NCBI RefSeq assembly: GCF_900103195.1 | Contig: NZ_FMWU01000036.1 | Coordinates: forward strand, 1 to 58,787 | Reading direction: 5' to 3' | DNA length: 58,787 bases | Origin: Methylobacterium sp. UNC378MF | GTDB lineage: Bacteria > Pseudomonadota > Alphaproteobacteria > Rhizobiales > Beijerinckiaceae | Shown here: one piece after another, positions 1 through 8,775 of the stretch | Numbering within the stretch: the first letter of the stretch is position 1 | Layout: each line of letters opens with the position of its first letter | Notes under the pieces: model-generated | Database searches by the model: none | Seen by the model: the letters and a program-made list of their open reading frames with translations, nothing else | Told to the model about the DNA's origin: nothing | Made by a program: the position numbers and the translations under genes

Positions 1-1
1 C

Positions 2-340
2 GAGGCCGCCGTCCCGCCCGGCAAGGCGATCCACGCGATCCTCGACAACGTCGCCACCCACAAACATCCGAAGGTGCGCGCCTGGCTCGCCCGGCACCCG
101 CGCTGGACGTTCCACTTCACCCCGACCTCGGCCTCGTGGCTCAACGCGGTCGAGGGCTTCTTCTCAGCGCTGACCCGTCGTCGGCTGCGGCGAGGCTCCT
201 TCACCGGCGTCGTCGACCTGCAGGCAGCCATCAAACGCTACATCGCCGAGCACAACCGGAGCGCCAAACCCTTCGTCTGGACCAAACCCGCCACCGACAT
301 CCTCGCCGCCGTCAGCCGATCCCCTGAACCATCCGTCTGA
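2..340 (+). CDS. IS630-family transposase, C-terminal part (cut by window edge)
   Basis: The reading frame is open from the first bases of the window, so the N-terminus lies outside. About 112 residues are visible. They contain the DNVATH block and the FTPTSASWLNAVEGFF block typical of the DDE endonuclease domain of IS630/Tc1-type transposases, with the final catalytic glutamate in the NAVEGFF segment. The frame stops just before the sequence GAGTCAGTGCACTAG, which may be the element end. Whether the complete element is intact cannot be judged here. Confidence 0.85.
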   Translation, partial: EAAVPPGKAIHAILDNVATHKHPKVRAWLARHPRWTFHFTPTSASWLNAVEGFFSALTRRRLRRGSFTGVVDLQAAIKRYIAEHNRSAKPFVWTKPATDILAAVSRSPEPSV

Positions 341-502
341 GTCAGTGCACTAGGCGGATCGTCGTCGTTTGCGACAGAGAACAACAAGACGGCAAGACAC
401 TAACCTATACCAAGTATGTGCTAGCAGGTTTCAACGGGGTCCATGCGTTGTGTCGGCCACCTCCAAGCCTCAGCTCAGTGCCGGGTTGGGTCTCGCGCGG
501 CG

Positions 503-660
503 TGTCCGCTATCTCAGCGGCCCCTCTCGCAGGCGGACCAGCCGCTTTCAGCCAGGATCTGCCGCCACGCGTCGGTCGCGCGAACATCTCAGATGGGTGG
601 TTTTCAGACGATCCGCTTCGGAGATGCAAACAGGCCGAAGCGGACACGCTGAAACCGTGC
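503..660 (+). repeat. dispersed repeat, family 1, copy A
   Basis: This gene-free stretch carries a degenerate copy of a repeat seen again at about 24809-24962, 32525-32672 and (start only) 38399-38455. Shared landmarks are a TGTCCGCT start, an AAGCGGA/GGCGGAC block, CGGCTTTCGGCCAG (here CCGCTTTCAGCCAG), a GATGGGTGG block and a closing AAGCGGACA. No protein is recognised. It lies just beyond the 3' end of the minus-strand SDR gene. The rest of 341-502 shows nothing recognisable. Confidence 0.6.
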
Positions 661-668
661 TCGAGGAG

Positions 669-1400
669 CTAGACTTGTCGCATCCCGCCATCGACGCACA
701 GTTCGGCTCCCGCGACAAAGCTCGCCTCGTCGCTCAGCAGGAACAGCGTGGCCGCCGCCACTTCCTCCGGACGCGCCATGCGGCCGAGCGGGATCGGCGC
801 TATCAGCGCAGCCCGTGCCTCCTCCGGCACGCGCGCCATCATGGCAGTATCAGTTGGGCCGGGGGCCACCACGTTCACGCGGATGCCCTGCGGCGCTAGT
901 TCCGCTGTCCATGTGCGCGCGTAGGAACGCAGGGCCGCTTTCGTGGCAGCGTACGTTCCGTAGGGCGTCACCCCCATACCGTCGGCGATCGACCCCATCA
1001 GCACGACGGATCCACCCCGCCCCATTGCGCCCAGAGCCGCCTGCAACCCAAAGAGGGCACCACGGACGTTGACCGCAAAATGCCGGTCGAAATGCTCGGG
1101 CGTCCCGTCGCGCAGGGTCGCCGGTTCTGAGAGGCCCGCGTTGAGGACCAGCGCGTCGATCCTGCCATGCGTCTCCCGCACCATCGCCACGACGCGGTGC
1201 AAATCTTCCTGTAGGGCTGCGTCCGCGATCAGACCCCGCGCACCTTTCCCGATCCTCGCAGCAGCTGCCTCGACCTCGTCGGCTCGCCGTCCGGTGAGGA
1301 CGACCGACGCGCCCTCGATCGCCAGCCGCTCGGCGACCGCGAGGCCGATACCCTTCGCCCCACCGACCACGAGAGCCACCTTGTCCACCATGCGAGCCAT
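669..1400 (-). CDS. SDR-family NAD(P)-dependent oxidoreductase
   Basis: A 243-residue classical short-chain dehydrogenase/reductase, full length for the family. Visible features are the nucleotide-binding GGAKGIG near residue 13, an NAG motif, the catalytic YxxxK as YGTYAATK, and the PG-T segment after the active site (VVAPGPTDTAMM). It is predicted to be a soluble NAD(P)(H)-dependent reductase; the substrate cannot be read from sequence. The ATG start has an AAGGGG Shine-Dalgarno-like stretch. It is divergent from the HxlR-type regulator at 1483, a common arrangement in which the regulator controls the neighbouring oxidoreductase. Confidence 0.9.
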   Translation of the reverse strand: MARMVDKVALVVGGAKGIGLAVAERLAIEGASVVLTGRRADEVEAAAARIGKGARGLIADAALQEDLHRVVAMVRETHGRIDALVLNAGLSEPATLRDGTPEHFDRHFAVNVRGALFGLQAALGAMGRGGSVVLMGSIADGMGVTPYGTYAATKAALRSYARTWTAELAPQGIRVNVVAPGPTDTAMMARVPEEARAALIAPIPLGRMARPEEVAAATLFLLSDEASFVAGAELCVDGGMRQV

Positions 1401-1436
1401 CAGCGCACCCCTTCATCCGCGATGGCTCAGGAGATA

Positions 1437-1451
1437 CAGATCGTATATCTG
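1437..1451. promoter_or_regulatory. candidate operator between SDR and HxlR genes
   Basis: CAGAT-CGTAT-ATCTG is a perfect 5-bp inverted repeat with a 5-nt spacer in the 82-bp divergent intergenic region. HxlR proteins are dimeric winged-helix regulators that often act on divergent oxidoreductase genes, so this is a plausible binding site. The assignment is inferred from position and symmetry only. Confidence 0.35.
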
Positions 1452-1482
1452 CTATCAAGAACGCACTTAGGTTAGCCTAGAT

Positions 1483-1941
1483 ATGGCCGACGATACCGAT
1501 CTCGATGCCGCGTCCGAGTGCGCGCTCGCCAACATGGCGCGGGTCCGCCCGGTGTTGGACAAGATCGCCGACAAATGGACGATCCTGATCCTCACGGTGC
1601 TCTGCCCGCGGCCATCACGGTTCAACGCGATCAAGCGGCGGCTCGATGGCATCACGCACAAGGCGCTGGCGGACGCGTTGAAGAGGCTGGAGCGCAACGG
1701 TCTGGTGACCCGGACAGTGCTGCCGACCGCACCAATCGGCGTCGAGTATGCGATCACCCCGCTTGGCCATTCGCTACGCCAGCCCTTCGAGGCGCTCTGC
1801 TCGTGGGCACTCAACAACGGTGCGGCGATTGAGGCGGCCAACCACGAGCATGACAGCATCAAAAACGGACAGTCAGCTGGCTTTGGCGACATCCCGCAAG
1901 CGGACGCTACCGCCTGCGACCGGCCCTTCGCAAAAAGCTGA
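1483..1941 (+). CDS. HxlR-family transcriptional regulator with repeat-derived tail
   Basis: A 152-residue MarR/HxlR-like winged-helix regulator. The KWTILIL block, the SRFNAIKRRLDGITHKAL recognition region and the LERNGLVTR wing are typical of the family. The domain normally ends soon after the LCSWA segment (about residue 110-125). Here the last 25 or so residues, from about KNGQ onward, are encoded by a copy of a dispersed repeat (see 1861-1935). The native 3' end therefore appears to have been replaced or extended. DNA binding is likely retained because the winged helix is complete. The start has a weak ribosome-binding site. Confidence 0.85.
   Translation: MADDTDLDAASECALANMARVRPVLDKIADKWTILILTVLCPRPSRFNAIKRRLDGITHKALADALKRLERNGLVTRTVLPTAPIGVEYAITPLGHSLRQPFEALCSWALNNGAAIEAANHEHDSIKNGQSAGFGDIPQADATACDRPFAKS
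1861..1935 (+). repeat. dispersed repeat, family 2, copy E (inside HxlR 3' end)
   Basis: The block CAGTCAGCTGGCTTTGGCGA, followed by CATCCCGCAAGCGGACGCTA, closely matches the reverse complement of 32330-32410 (there CATTCAGCTGGCTGAAGCGA, CATTCCGTAAGCGGATACTA). Related sequence occurs at 13955-14065 and 38478-38565. It supplies the coding sequence for the tail of the HxlR regulator and its stop codon. Confidence 0.55.
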
Positions 1942-2625
1942 ATTACAGAACAAGGCTCGCCGTCGTGTTTAGCTGCTGCAGGAATCCGGCGGCGACCCGT
2001 GGATGGGCCTAGCATTCGGCAATAGACTTGGAAGATATATACGACCAATATGGGTGTCTTTACGCCGAACTGATTACGATTGACCCGATAATCTCCAATT
2101 TTCAGAGTTCAGTATTTATGTAAATCTGCACTCATCACGGATTCGTTTGATGATTATGGCCAGGGTCAATCCTGAGCGGCAGCTGAGGGCGTTTCACAGT
2201 GCCTCGCTGCTGTTCTCAATACCTCCGACGCCGGAGCGGAGGGTTGTGATCCAGCTGCGATCTCCGCGCCGCCGTCTAGCCTCTGAACTTGCGCCCGTGT
2301 CGGACCGTTGGGTGCGAACCGAGCCGTCTCGTCGATCCGCGATAGCCTTGGCCGTCGAGGCGAGTCGTCTATCGCATCTCGCCTGCTAAGTATTTCAAAT
2401 CCGAAAACAAATTTCAAATCGAAAAATCAAGTTATATAACGCAAATCTTATTTGTTTGTAAAATCAGTTCTTGACGTCCATGGTCAAGCTGCCGAGCGAT
2501 CGGGCGGCAAAATTTAAACAATACTGCGACGTCGCACGACATCGGCACCCGAACACGTGCGTGAACGCGGATCATTGGGTTGACGCTTGCAGTGGCACGT
2601 CCACGGCGTCGGATGCGGGGTTATT
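1942..2625. other. intergenic region upstream of porin, no gene recognised
   Basis: Nothing here matches a recognisable protein. The part from about 2390 to 2520 is notably AT-rich compared with its surroundings and probably contains the porin promoter, but I cannot place a convincing -35/-10 pair. Confidence 0.4.
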
Positions 2626-4224
2626 ATGACCAGAATCAAGGCGCTGCTCCTGGGCTCCTCGGCCCTGATGATCCCGATCGGTGGCGCACATGCCGCCGAT
2701 CTCCCAACATTCAAGGCGGCGCCGGTCGAGTTCGTACGCGTCTGCAACGCCTATGGCGCCGGATTCTTCTACATCCCAGGGACCGATACCTGCATCCGCC
2801 TGTCCGGAAGAGCGCGGTATGACTTCCTGTATCAGACCAGCAAGGTTCGTACGGGCGGCGGGGGCGACCTCACCGGCTATCTCGGCCTGATGCGGCTGAA
2901 CCTCGATTCGCGGACCCAGACCGATTACGGAACCCTGCGCGCGTTCCTGCGCATCGACGTCGCCAACCGAAGCGGCCCGTTCCTGACCTCAGGATCCCGG
3001 CAGCGCGAGAGCTTGGCCATTGCCGGCCTCGGCGCCGACGCCTTCGGCCGCACGCAGACCTACGTCAATGCCGACAAGGCCTTCATCCAGTTCGCCGGAC
3101 TCACCGCGGGCCGCGCGTCCTCATTCTTCGACTTCTACGCGCACGACTTCGAGCTGATCGGCGGTACGGCCGGCTCGGATACGTTCAGCACGAACCTGCT
3201 CGCCTACTCGGCGGTCCTCGGAAACGGCATCACGCTGAGCGCCTCGATGGAGGATCCGACTTACCGGCGCTTCCCGATCTTCGGCACGGGCTCGGCTGTC
3301 GGTGCCTTCACGGCCGGCGGCGGCTTCGCTGGTTACAGCAACGCCTTCAACCCGTTCACTCCCTCGACCTGGCTGGCGCCGATCGTCGTCGGCCCAGGCA
3401 ATGTCGCCTTCGTCGACGTCACGCAGAAGAGTCGCATGCCGGATTTCATCGGCGTGGCCCGCATCGACCAGGCCTGGGGTTCGGCGCAGCTCTCCGCCGC
3501 CGTGCACGAGATCAATGCCGGCGACGCCGGCAGTACTGTCGCGGGCATCACCACCGCCACGACCGGCTTGGGCATCTCGCCCACTGGACGCCCCTCGAAC
3601 GCCTACGGCTGGGCGGTCCAGGGCGGCCTGAAGGTCAATCTGCCGTTCATCGCGACGGGCGACACGCTCTACCTGCAGGGTGCCTATGGGCAGGGCGCCA
3701 TCGCCTACACGGGCATCTCGAACTACACGGCGCCGTACGACGCCCTCGGGGCGGCGCCGGTCGGCGGCGGCTCGTTCGCGCAGTACTACGCGGACGCAGT
3801 GCTCAACCCCGCGACCGGCCGCCTTGAGCTGTCGACCTCGTTCTCCGCCGTCGCCTCCCTGCTCCATTACTGGTCGCCCGCGTGGCGATCGGCCTTCTTC
3901 GGCAGCTACGCGCAGATCGACTACAACTCGAAGGGGCGCAACGCGCTGGGTCTCCTGGGCTTCGGCTTCGCCCCGGCGGGCGCCAGCGCGTCGAATGCTC
4001 TGGCCTTCGCCACCAGTCCCATCTTGCGGGGCAACAACCAGATGATCACCGGCGCCAGCCTGATCTGGACCCCGGTGAAGGACCTCGATATCGGCGTTGA
4101 GGGCGAGTACATCCGCACGGCGCTCAACAGCGGCGTCACCCCGGACATCTCCAAGAACGCGCTGCGCTACGTCAACTCGCAGGATGCGGCCCAATTCCGG
4201 TTCCGCGTGCAGCGTGATTTCTGA
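2626..4224 (+). CDS. Porin_2-family outer-membrane porin
   Basis: A 532-residue outer-membrane beta-barrel porin of the alphaproteobacterial Porin_2 type. I chose the ATG at 2626 because it begins a clean signal peptide (MTRIKALLLGSSALMIPIGG, cleavage after AHA, mature protein starting ADLP). An upstream in-frame ATG at 2587 would add 13 unlikely residues. The mature N-terminus has the family hallmarks: a VCNAYGAGFFYIPGTDTCIR segment with a cysteine pair, then SGRARYDF. The C-terminus ends in aromatic F (RVQRDF), as expected for BAM recognition. It probably allows passive diffusion of small hydrophilic solutes. It is followed by a strong terminator and is monocistronic. Confidence 0.93.
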   Translation: MTRIKALLLGSSALMIPIGGAHAADLPTFKAAPVEFVRVCNAYGAGFFYIPGTDTCIRLSGRARYDFLYQTSKVRTGGGGDLTGYLGLMRLNLDSRTQTDYGTLRAFLRIDVANRSGPFLTSGSRQRESLAIAGLGADAFGRTQTYVNADKAFIQFAGLTAGRASSFFDFYAHDFELIGGTAGSDTFSTNLLAYSAVLGNGITLSASMEDPTYRRFPIFGTGSAVGAFTAGGGFAGYSNAFNPFTPSTWLAPIVVGPGNVAFVDVTQKSRMPDFIGVARIDQAWGSAQLSAAVHEINAGDAGSTVAGITTATTGLGISPTGRPSNAYGWAVQGGLKVNLPFIATGDTLYLQGAYGQGAIAYTGISNYTAPYDALGAAPVGGGSFAQYYADAVLNPATGRLELSTSFSAVASLLHYWSPAWRSAFFGSYAQIDYNSKGRNALGLLGFGFAPAGASASNALAFATSPILRGNNQMITGASLIWTPVKDLDIGVEGEYIRTALNSGVTPDISKNALRYVNSQDAAQFRFRVQRDF

Positions 4225-4265
4225 ACCCTCCTGACGCGCCCTCAACGGCGCATCGTCTAATCTTG

Positions 4266-4293
4266 AGCCCAGCCGCAAGGCTGGGCTTTTCTG
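4266..4293 (+). terminator. Rho-independent terminator of porin gene
   Basis: AGCCCAGCC, a GCAA loop and GGCTGGGCT form a perfect 9-bp stem with a tetraloop, followed by TTTCTGTTT. It lies 41 nt after the porin stop codon. Confidence 0.9.
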
Positions 4294-4439
4294 TTTAGCG
4301 CGCGGCCTAAATTATCGCGTTCATTTGAGTACATTAAATAAATAAAAGATCTTTTGCTTGTCATCGGCGTGGGATACTCTACAAATGACTCAGCTCTCCA
4401 GCGGCTTGCTTCGCCGCCGAGCGAGCGGATGCTATGGTT

Positions 4440-4534
4440 TCAGAGTGGCTGGCCCGGGTACCAGGGCAGGGCCGGTCTGACCCAGAGCTTCAGACCCATA
4501 AGACTTCGCCGACCGGGCAACCGGTCGGCTTTTT
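4440..4534 (+). ncRNA. candidate small RNA, three hairpins ending in a terminator
   Basis: This segment has no convincing reading frame but has ordered secondary structure. GGCCC (4451-4455) pairs with GGGCC (4469-4473). GGTCTGA (4474-4480) pairs perfectly with TCAGACC (4490-4496). GCCGACCGG (4508-4516) pairs with CCGGTCGGC (4521-4529) around a GCAA loop and is followed by TTTTT. The terminator cannot belong to the porin, which already has one at 4266. A TATGGT box at 4433-4438 is a possible -10 element, but the -35 element is weak. The arrangement resembles trans-acting sRNAs of alphaproteobacteria; the family was not identified. Confidence 0.5.
4508..4534 (+). terminator. Rho-independent terminator of candidate small RNA
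   Basis: A 9-bp perfect GC-rich stem with a GCAA tetraloop and a T5 tract. No upstream protein gene remains unterminated, so it most simply ends the transcript proposed at 4440. Confidence 0.85.
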
Positions 4535-4790
4535 CATGTCCGCTCCAGGCGCACGCCGGCCGGGATTGTTCGTCAGGCCCGGGCGACGCAGCTCCGACCC
4601 CGATCTCGGCCACCGGGACGGAACGGCCCTGAGACTATCTGCTTCTAAAATTCAAAAATCCTTTCAAGATTTAAGTCGGCCCAAAGAGAGAAACAATTAT
4701 TCTGCAATAAAATATAGAGTTTAAAGCGGCTTTCCCGCATCTTACTCCCACGTCGCCGATCGGCGACAGCTTGAGAAGCGGGAGATCATC

Positions 4791-5084
4791 ATGAAGTACA
4801 TCATCCTGGCCTGCTCGATGGGCGCCGCGCTGATCGCGGGACCTGCCTTCGCGCAAGACACCGGCGCGACGATCGACCCGAGCCTCATCATCCGGACAAA
4901 CGGCAGCGGCCTCGACGCGTGGTCCGCGTCCGAGGGCAACGACAAGGCGGGCGGCATGTGGGAAGGCGCGACCGGCTACAGCGCCGCGGTTCAGCGGCCC
5001 AGCGCGACCGAGACCGTCCCGGCCAATCGCCAGTGGAGCCGCCTCGACAGCCGCGAGCGTCACCACCGCCAGCCGTCCTACTGA
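4791..5084 (+). CDS. small exported protein of unknown function
   Basis: A 97-residue protein with a signal peptide (MKYIILACSMGAALIAGPAF, cleaved after AFA). The mature part, about 76 residues, is hydrophilic and lacks cysteines, so it is probably a soluble periplasmic protein. A GCGGGAG ribosome-binding site precedes the ATG. It stands alone and converges with the histidine kinase gene, separated by a shared hairpin. No family was recognised. Confidence 0.75.
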   Translation: MKYIILACSMGAALIAGPAFAQDTGATIDPSLIIRTNGSGLDAWSASEGNDKAGGMWEGATGYSAAVQRPSATETVPANRQWSRLDSRERHHRQPSY

Positions 5085-5103
5085 GAACCCCCTCGACGGC
5101 CCC

Positions 5104-5142
5104 GCGCCCGGCCAATCCCGCGGGACGGGATTGGCCGGGCGC
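5104..5142. terminator. bidirectional hairpin between convergent genes
   Basis: A perfect 17-bp stem (5104-5120 with 5126-5142) and a 5-nt loop sit between the convergent small exported protein gene and the histidine kinase gene. There is no T tract on either side, so it may act through the strong stem alone. Confidence 0.65.
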
Positions 5143-5160
5143 GACGGCGTCACGGCGGCA

Positions 5161-6546
5161 TCACACCGACACGGCCGGCAGGAGATCGATGGACGGACTG
5201 TCCGAGACCGTGTGGGTCCAGCTGAAGGTCACACGGCAGCCGGTCCCGTCGCTGGCGATAGCGAAGGTGGCACTGTGCAGCCGCGCGATGGAATCGACCA
5301 GGCTCAGGCCGATCCCGAACCCACTCTTGTCGGTCTTCAACGCCCCGCGGCGGTACCGGGCGCGAACGGCACTCAGCTCCTCCGCCGGGATGCCGCAGCC
5401 CGTGTCCGTGACCTGGATGCCCGTCGGGTTCCGGAGCAGCGCGACCGTTACCTGTCCGCCGGCCGGGGTGAATTTCAGGGCATTGTCGATCAGGTTGCTC
5501 GCCGCCTCGAAGATCAGGCTGCGGTCGCCCTCGATCGCGCAGGTGTCGTCCGGCCGGTCCCAGAGGAGCGCGATGCCGCGCTCGATGGCCAGGGGCTCGT
5601 AATACTCCACCGCGTCCTCGAGCAGCCGGCCGAGATCGACCTGGGTGAAGCCCGACCGCCGCAGACGGTCCTCCATCTCGGAGATGCGCAGGAGGGCCGA
5701 GAACCGGATGACGATGGTCTTGACCTCGGCCAGGACGTCCTCGTTGAAGGCGCGGAAGGCCTCCAGGCTGTCCGCCTTGCGCAGCGACCGCTCCAGCGTG
5801 CCGACGACCCGTGTCAGCGGCGTCCGCAGGTCGTGGGCGATGTTCTCGTTGACCCCCTTGATCTCCAGCATCAGCCGCTCGAGCTGATCGAGCATGTCGT
5901 TGACGACGCGCGTGAGGTGGGCGAGGTCGGCCGAGACGCCGCGCGTCGGCAGGCGCTCGCTCAGGTCGCCGCGCATGATGCGCTCGACCGCCTTGGTGAT
6001 CGCATCGTTCTGCCGCAGTGAGCCGGCACCGAACACGACGGCACCGATCAGGCCGATCACGATGGTGGCGGCCATGCCCCAGACGAAGGTCTCGACCAGC
6101 GCCTTCTCGAGGGCTTGAAGATCCTGGGCCGAGCGGCTCACCAGGACGTACTCGCCGCTCGGGAGCTGGGTGAGCTGGCTGAACAGCGTGCGGCTGCGGT
6201 GGTCCAGCGGCTCCGACAGGATGAACGGCTTCCCGATCGGCGCCTGGTCGGGAAACGCGATCGGCGCGCCGGCCCGGCGCACGTGGTCGGGACCGAACAG
6301 GACGAGCGGACGACCGCCTTCGGCGAAATCCTCGGAAGCGTCGATCCGCTCGCGCAGCGCCCGCGGCGACAGGCTCAGGAGGTGCTTCGACTCCCACTCG
6401 ACCCACTCGAACGCGGCCTTGCGGCCGTAGCTGCGCGTGTCGACGTAGAGGAAGCCCGACAAAGCCAGCGAGGCGGTCCCGAAGGTCGCGAAGAACAGGC
6501 ACGCGACCCGGAAGCCGCTGGTGCGCCGGACCTCAAGAAGGCGCAC
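5161..6546 (-). CDS. sensor histidine kinase (efflux-linked two-component system)
   Basis: A 461-residue membrane histidine kinase. TM1 is at about 13-35, a periplasmic sensor follows to about 150, TM2 is at about 153-176, then a HAMP linker. HisKA carries phospho-acceptor His238 in NENIAHDLRTPLTR. The ATPase domain has the N box (NLIDNALKF, 351-359), G1 box DTGCGIP (381-387) and G2 box GFGIGL (409-414). Its start overlaps the end of the response-regulator gene by 14 nt, so the two are translationally coupled. The gene lies last in the order RND pump, adaptor, regulator, kinase, so it probably senses envelope stress or a pump substrate. Confidence 0.93.
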   Translation of the reverse strand: MRLLEVRRTSGFRVACLFFATFGTASLALSGFLYVDTRSYGRKAAFEWVEWESKHLLSLSPRALRERIDASEDFAEGGRPLVLFGPDHVRRAGAPIAFPDQAPIGKPFILSEPLDHRSRTLFSQLTQLPSGEYVLVSRSAQDLQALEKALVETFVWGMAATIVIGLIGAVVFGAGSLRQNDAITKAVERIMRGDLSERLPTRGVSADLAHLTRVVNDMLDQLERLMLEIKGVNENIAHDLRTPLTRVVGTLERSLRKADSLEAFRAFNEDVLAEVKTIVIRFSALLRISEMEDRLRRSGFTQVDLGRLLEDAVEYYEPLAIERGIALLWDRPDDTCAIEGDRSLIFEAASNLIDNALKFTPAGGQVTVALLRNPTGIQVTDTGCGIPAEELSAVRARYRRGALKTDKSGFGIGLSLVDSIARLHSATFAIASDGTGCRVTFSWTHTVSDSPSIDLLPAVSV

Positions 6547-7213
6547 GGAGGATGAAGCCCGTGTTGCGCACCGTGTGGATCCGCGGGTTCAACCCGTCGG
6601 GATCGAGCTTCTTGCGGATCTTGCCGATGTGGACGTCGATGACGCTGGACTGGTGGTTGAAGCTGTAGCCCCAGACGGATTCGAAGATCATCTTCCGGCT
6701 CACCAGCGTGCCGGCGTTCTGCATCAGGAACTCGATGATCGCGAACTCCTTCGGCAGGAGCTCGATCTCGCGGTCCGCGCAGTAGAGCACGCGCTCGATC
6801 AGATCCAGGCGGAGATCGCCGACGACGCGCTCGTTCACCGCCTCGGCCGCTATCTTGCGGCGGGCGAGCGCGTCGACGCGGGCGGTGAGCTCGATGAACT
6901 CGAACGGCTTGGCGAGATAGTCGTCGCCGCCGGCGCGCAGCCCGTCGACGCGCTCGTTGACGGCCGACAGGGCGCTCAGGATCAGGACCGGCGTCGAGAC
7001 CTTGGCGGCGCGCAGCTCGGTGAGCAGCGACAGGCCGTCGATCTCCGGCAGCATCCGGTCGAGCACGATCACGTCAAAGTTACCGTCGAGGGCCTTGCGT
7101 AATCCGATGCTGCCGCTCGGCGCCTCGTCCACTTGAAAACCGTATTCCACGAGGGCCGACCCGATCTCGGCGGCGACCCGCCGGTCGTCCTCGACCACCA
7201 ATACGCTGGCCAT
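6533..7213 (-). CDS. OmpR-family response regulator
   Basis: A 226-residue receiver plus winged-helix DNA-binding protein. The receiver has acidic residues in VVEDDRR, phospho-acceptor Asp52 in VLDRMLPEIDG and conserved Lys102 in YLAKPFEF. The C-terminal OmpR wing includes LLPKEFAIIEFL and VIDVHIGKIRKKL. I chose the ATG at 7213, preceded by AGAAGGA; upstream in-frame codons to 7393 read into non-conserved sequence. It is the partner of the overlapping histidine kinase and likely controls the adjacent RND efflux genes. A 176-bp gap separates it from the adaptor gene, so it may have its own promoter. Confidence 0.92.
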   Translation of the reverse strand: MASVLVVEDDRRVAAEIGSALVEYGFQVDEAPSGSIGLRKALDGNFDVIVLDRMLPEIDGLSLLTELRAAKVSTPVLILSALSAVNERVDGLRAGGDDYLAKPFEFIELTARVDALARRKIAAEAVNERVVGDLRLDLIERVLYCADREIELLPKEFAIIEFLMQNAGTLVSRKMIFESVWGYSFNHQSSVIDVHIGKIRKKLDPDGLNPRIHTVRNTGFILRAPS

Positions 7214-7389
7214 CCGTTTTTCCTTCTTATTTTGTATTCGCCGGCCCTGTCTGGTCTCCTGCGGCTCGGAGGGAGGGGTGGAATTATCCTCTTCGGTCCC
7301 GGTGTCAAATGGTGTCCGGTCGCGGCTGCCGGTCCGCGTCATCGGGACGGCAAAGCTTACAGGAGCGCGGGGGATCTGGACCATGCGCC

Positions 7390-8775
7390 TCACTCCGCGC
7401 TCGCCTGCTCGGAGAGCTTGGCTGTCGGGGTCTGCGCGGCGACGGAGCCCTTGGGGATGACGCGGCTGCCGTCCCGCAGGCCGGCCGGCGGGTTGAGGAC
7501 CACGGTCTCGCCGCTCTCCAAGCCGCTGCGCAGCTCGAGGCGCGTGCCGAGATCGCGCGCGATCGTGATCGGCCGGAGCCGCACGGTGTCGTCCGCTCCG
7601 ACCACGGCCACCCGCGTGCCGTCCGCGTCGAAGATGAGCGCCTCGGACGACACGATCACGCGCGGATGGGTGCGCGGCACCTCGAAGGTGACGGCGACGT
7701 AGAGGCCGGGCCGCAGGACCCCGTCCGGATTGGCGACGTCGACTTCGGTGTCCAGCGTCCGCACCGAGGATTGGAGAGCCACCGAGCTGCGCGAGACCGT
7801 GCCGGCGAAGGTGCGGTCCGGGATCTGCGCAACCTGGACGCGCGCCTTCACCCCGTCGCGGATGCCCACGGCGGCCGATTGCGGCACCTGGACCGCCACG
7901 CGCAGGACGTCGGTGCTGTCGATCGTGAAGAGCGGCGTCCCGGAGCCGGCATCGCCGTGGACGAGGTCGCCGACATCGACCTTGCGGGCGGTCACGATGC
8001 CGTCGAACGGTGCGACGACGTTCTCGAAGGTCGTCAGCGTACGGAGCCGGTCGACGGTGGCCTGCTGGGCGGTGATGTTGGCTTCCGCGACCTTCACCTT
8101 CGCCTGCGCGGCGGCGAGGGAGGCGGTTGCGGTCAGCATCCCGGCCCGGGTCTGGTCGGCATTCTGCTTCGAGGCCCAGCCTTGCCCGGCCAGGGTCGCG
8201 GTTCGGGCATCGGTGACGTTCGCGAGCGTTACGCTGGCCTTGGCCTGCTCCACGTCGGCCTGCGCGACCGCGAGCTGCGCCTTGAACTGGCCGAGCTGGG
8301 CTTCGGCCTGCCGGGCCTGCTGATCGAGGTCCGGCGCGGCGATCCGGACCAGCAGGTCGCCCTTCTTGACCCGCGACCCGATGTCGACCCGGCGCTCGGC
8401 AATGTAGCCTGTGGCGCGGGCGAAGATGTCGGCATGGTCGAAGGCCTCGGTCTGGCCCGGAAGGGTCAGCGTCATGGGCCCGTCATCCACCTGGGCCGGC
8501 CCGGTGCGGACCTCGGGGACGAAGGTCACGGCCTCGGCCTGAGTCTCCAGGGAGGCCTGGTAGGTCTCCCAGTGGTGCCAGGCGCCGAGCCCGAGGGCGC
8601 TGCCGAGCGCAAGGAACGCCACGAGGAACGGACGCTTGCGCGGCGGAGGCGGCATGGCGTGGGCCAGGGCCTCGCCGGCCTCGTCCTGCCGCAGCGGGTC
8701 GATCTCGACCGCGTGCTGGTGCGCCCGCGCGGCAGCCTCGGCGCCGCCCCCGGGGGCGTCGTTGAAACGGGTCAT
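7390..8775 (-). CDS. RND efflux periplasmic adaptor (membrane fusion protein)
   Basis: A 461-residue HlyD/AcrA-type adaptor. After a proline-rich cytoplasmic leader there is one membrane anchor (about residues 48-68), then a lipoyl-like half (ARATGYIAERRVDIGSRVKK), an alanine/glutamine-rich alpha-hairpin rich in coiled coil, the second lipoyl half (NVVAPFDGIVTARKVDVGD) and beta-barrel domains. It connects the inner-membrane RND pump to an outer-membrane channel, which is not encoded nearby. Its ATG at 8775 shares one base with the pump stop codon (TGATG), so translation is coupled. Confidence 0.93.
   Translation of the reverse strand: MTRFNDAPGGGAEAAARAHQHAVEIDPLRQDEAGEALAHAMPPPPRKRPFLVAFLALGSALGLGAWHHWETYQASLETQAEAVTFVPEVRTGPAQVDDGPMTLTLPGQTEAFDHADIFARATGYIAERRVDIGSRVKKGDLLVRIAAPDLDQQARQAEAQLGQFKAQLAVAQADVEQAKASVTLANVTDARTATLAGQGWASKQNADQTRAGMLTATASLAAAQAKVKVAEANITAQQATVDRLRTLTTFENVVAPFDGIVTARKVDVGDLVHGDAGSGTPLFTIDSTDVLRVAVQVPQSAAVGIRDGVKARVQVAQIPDRTFAGTVSRSSVALQSSVRTLDTEVDVANPDGVLRPGLYVAVTFEVPRTHPRVIVSSEALIFDADGTRVAVVGADDTVRLRPITIARDLGTRLELRSGLESGETVVLNPPAGLRDGSRVIPKGSVAAQTPTAKLSEQASAE

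Noticed and set aside
3121..4278. Long minus-strand frame of 385 codons opposite the porin
   Set aside because: It is a shadow of the high-GC porin gene, with Arg/Asp-rich composition and no protein features. The porin frame has a signal peptide and family motifs.
5104..5142. Long perfect hairpin as a transposon end or small RNA
   Set aside because: It lies neatly between the stops of two convergent genes and is best explained as a bidirectional terminator.
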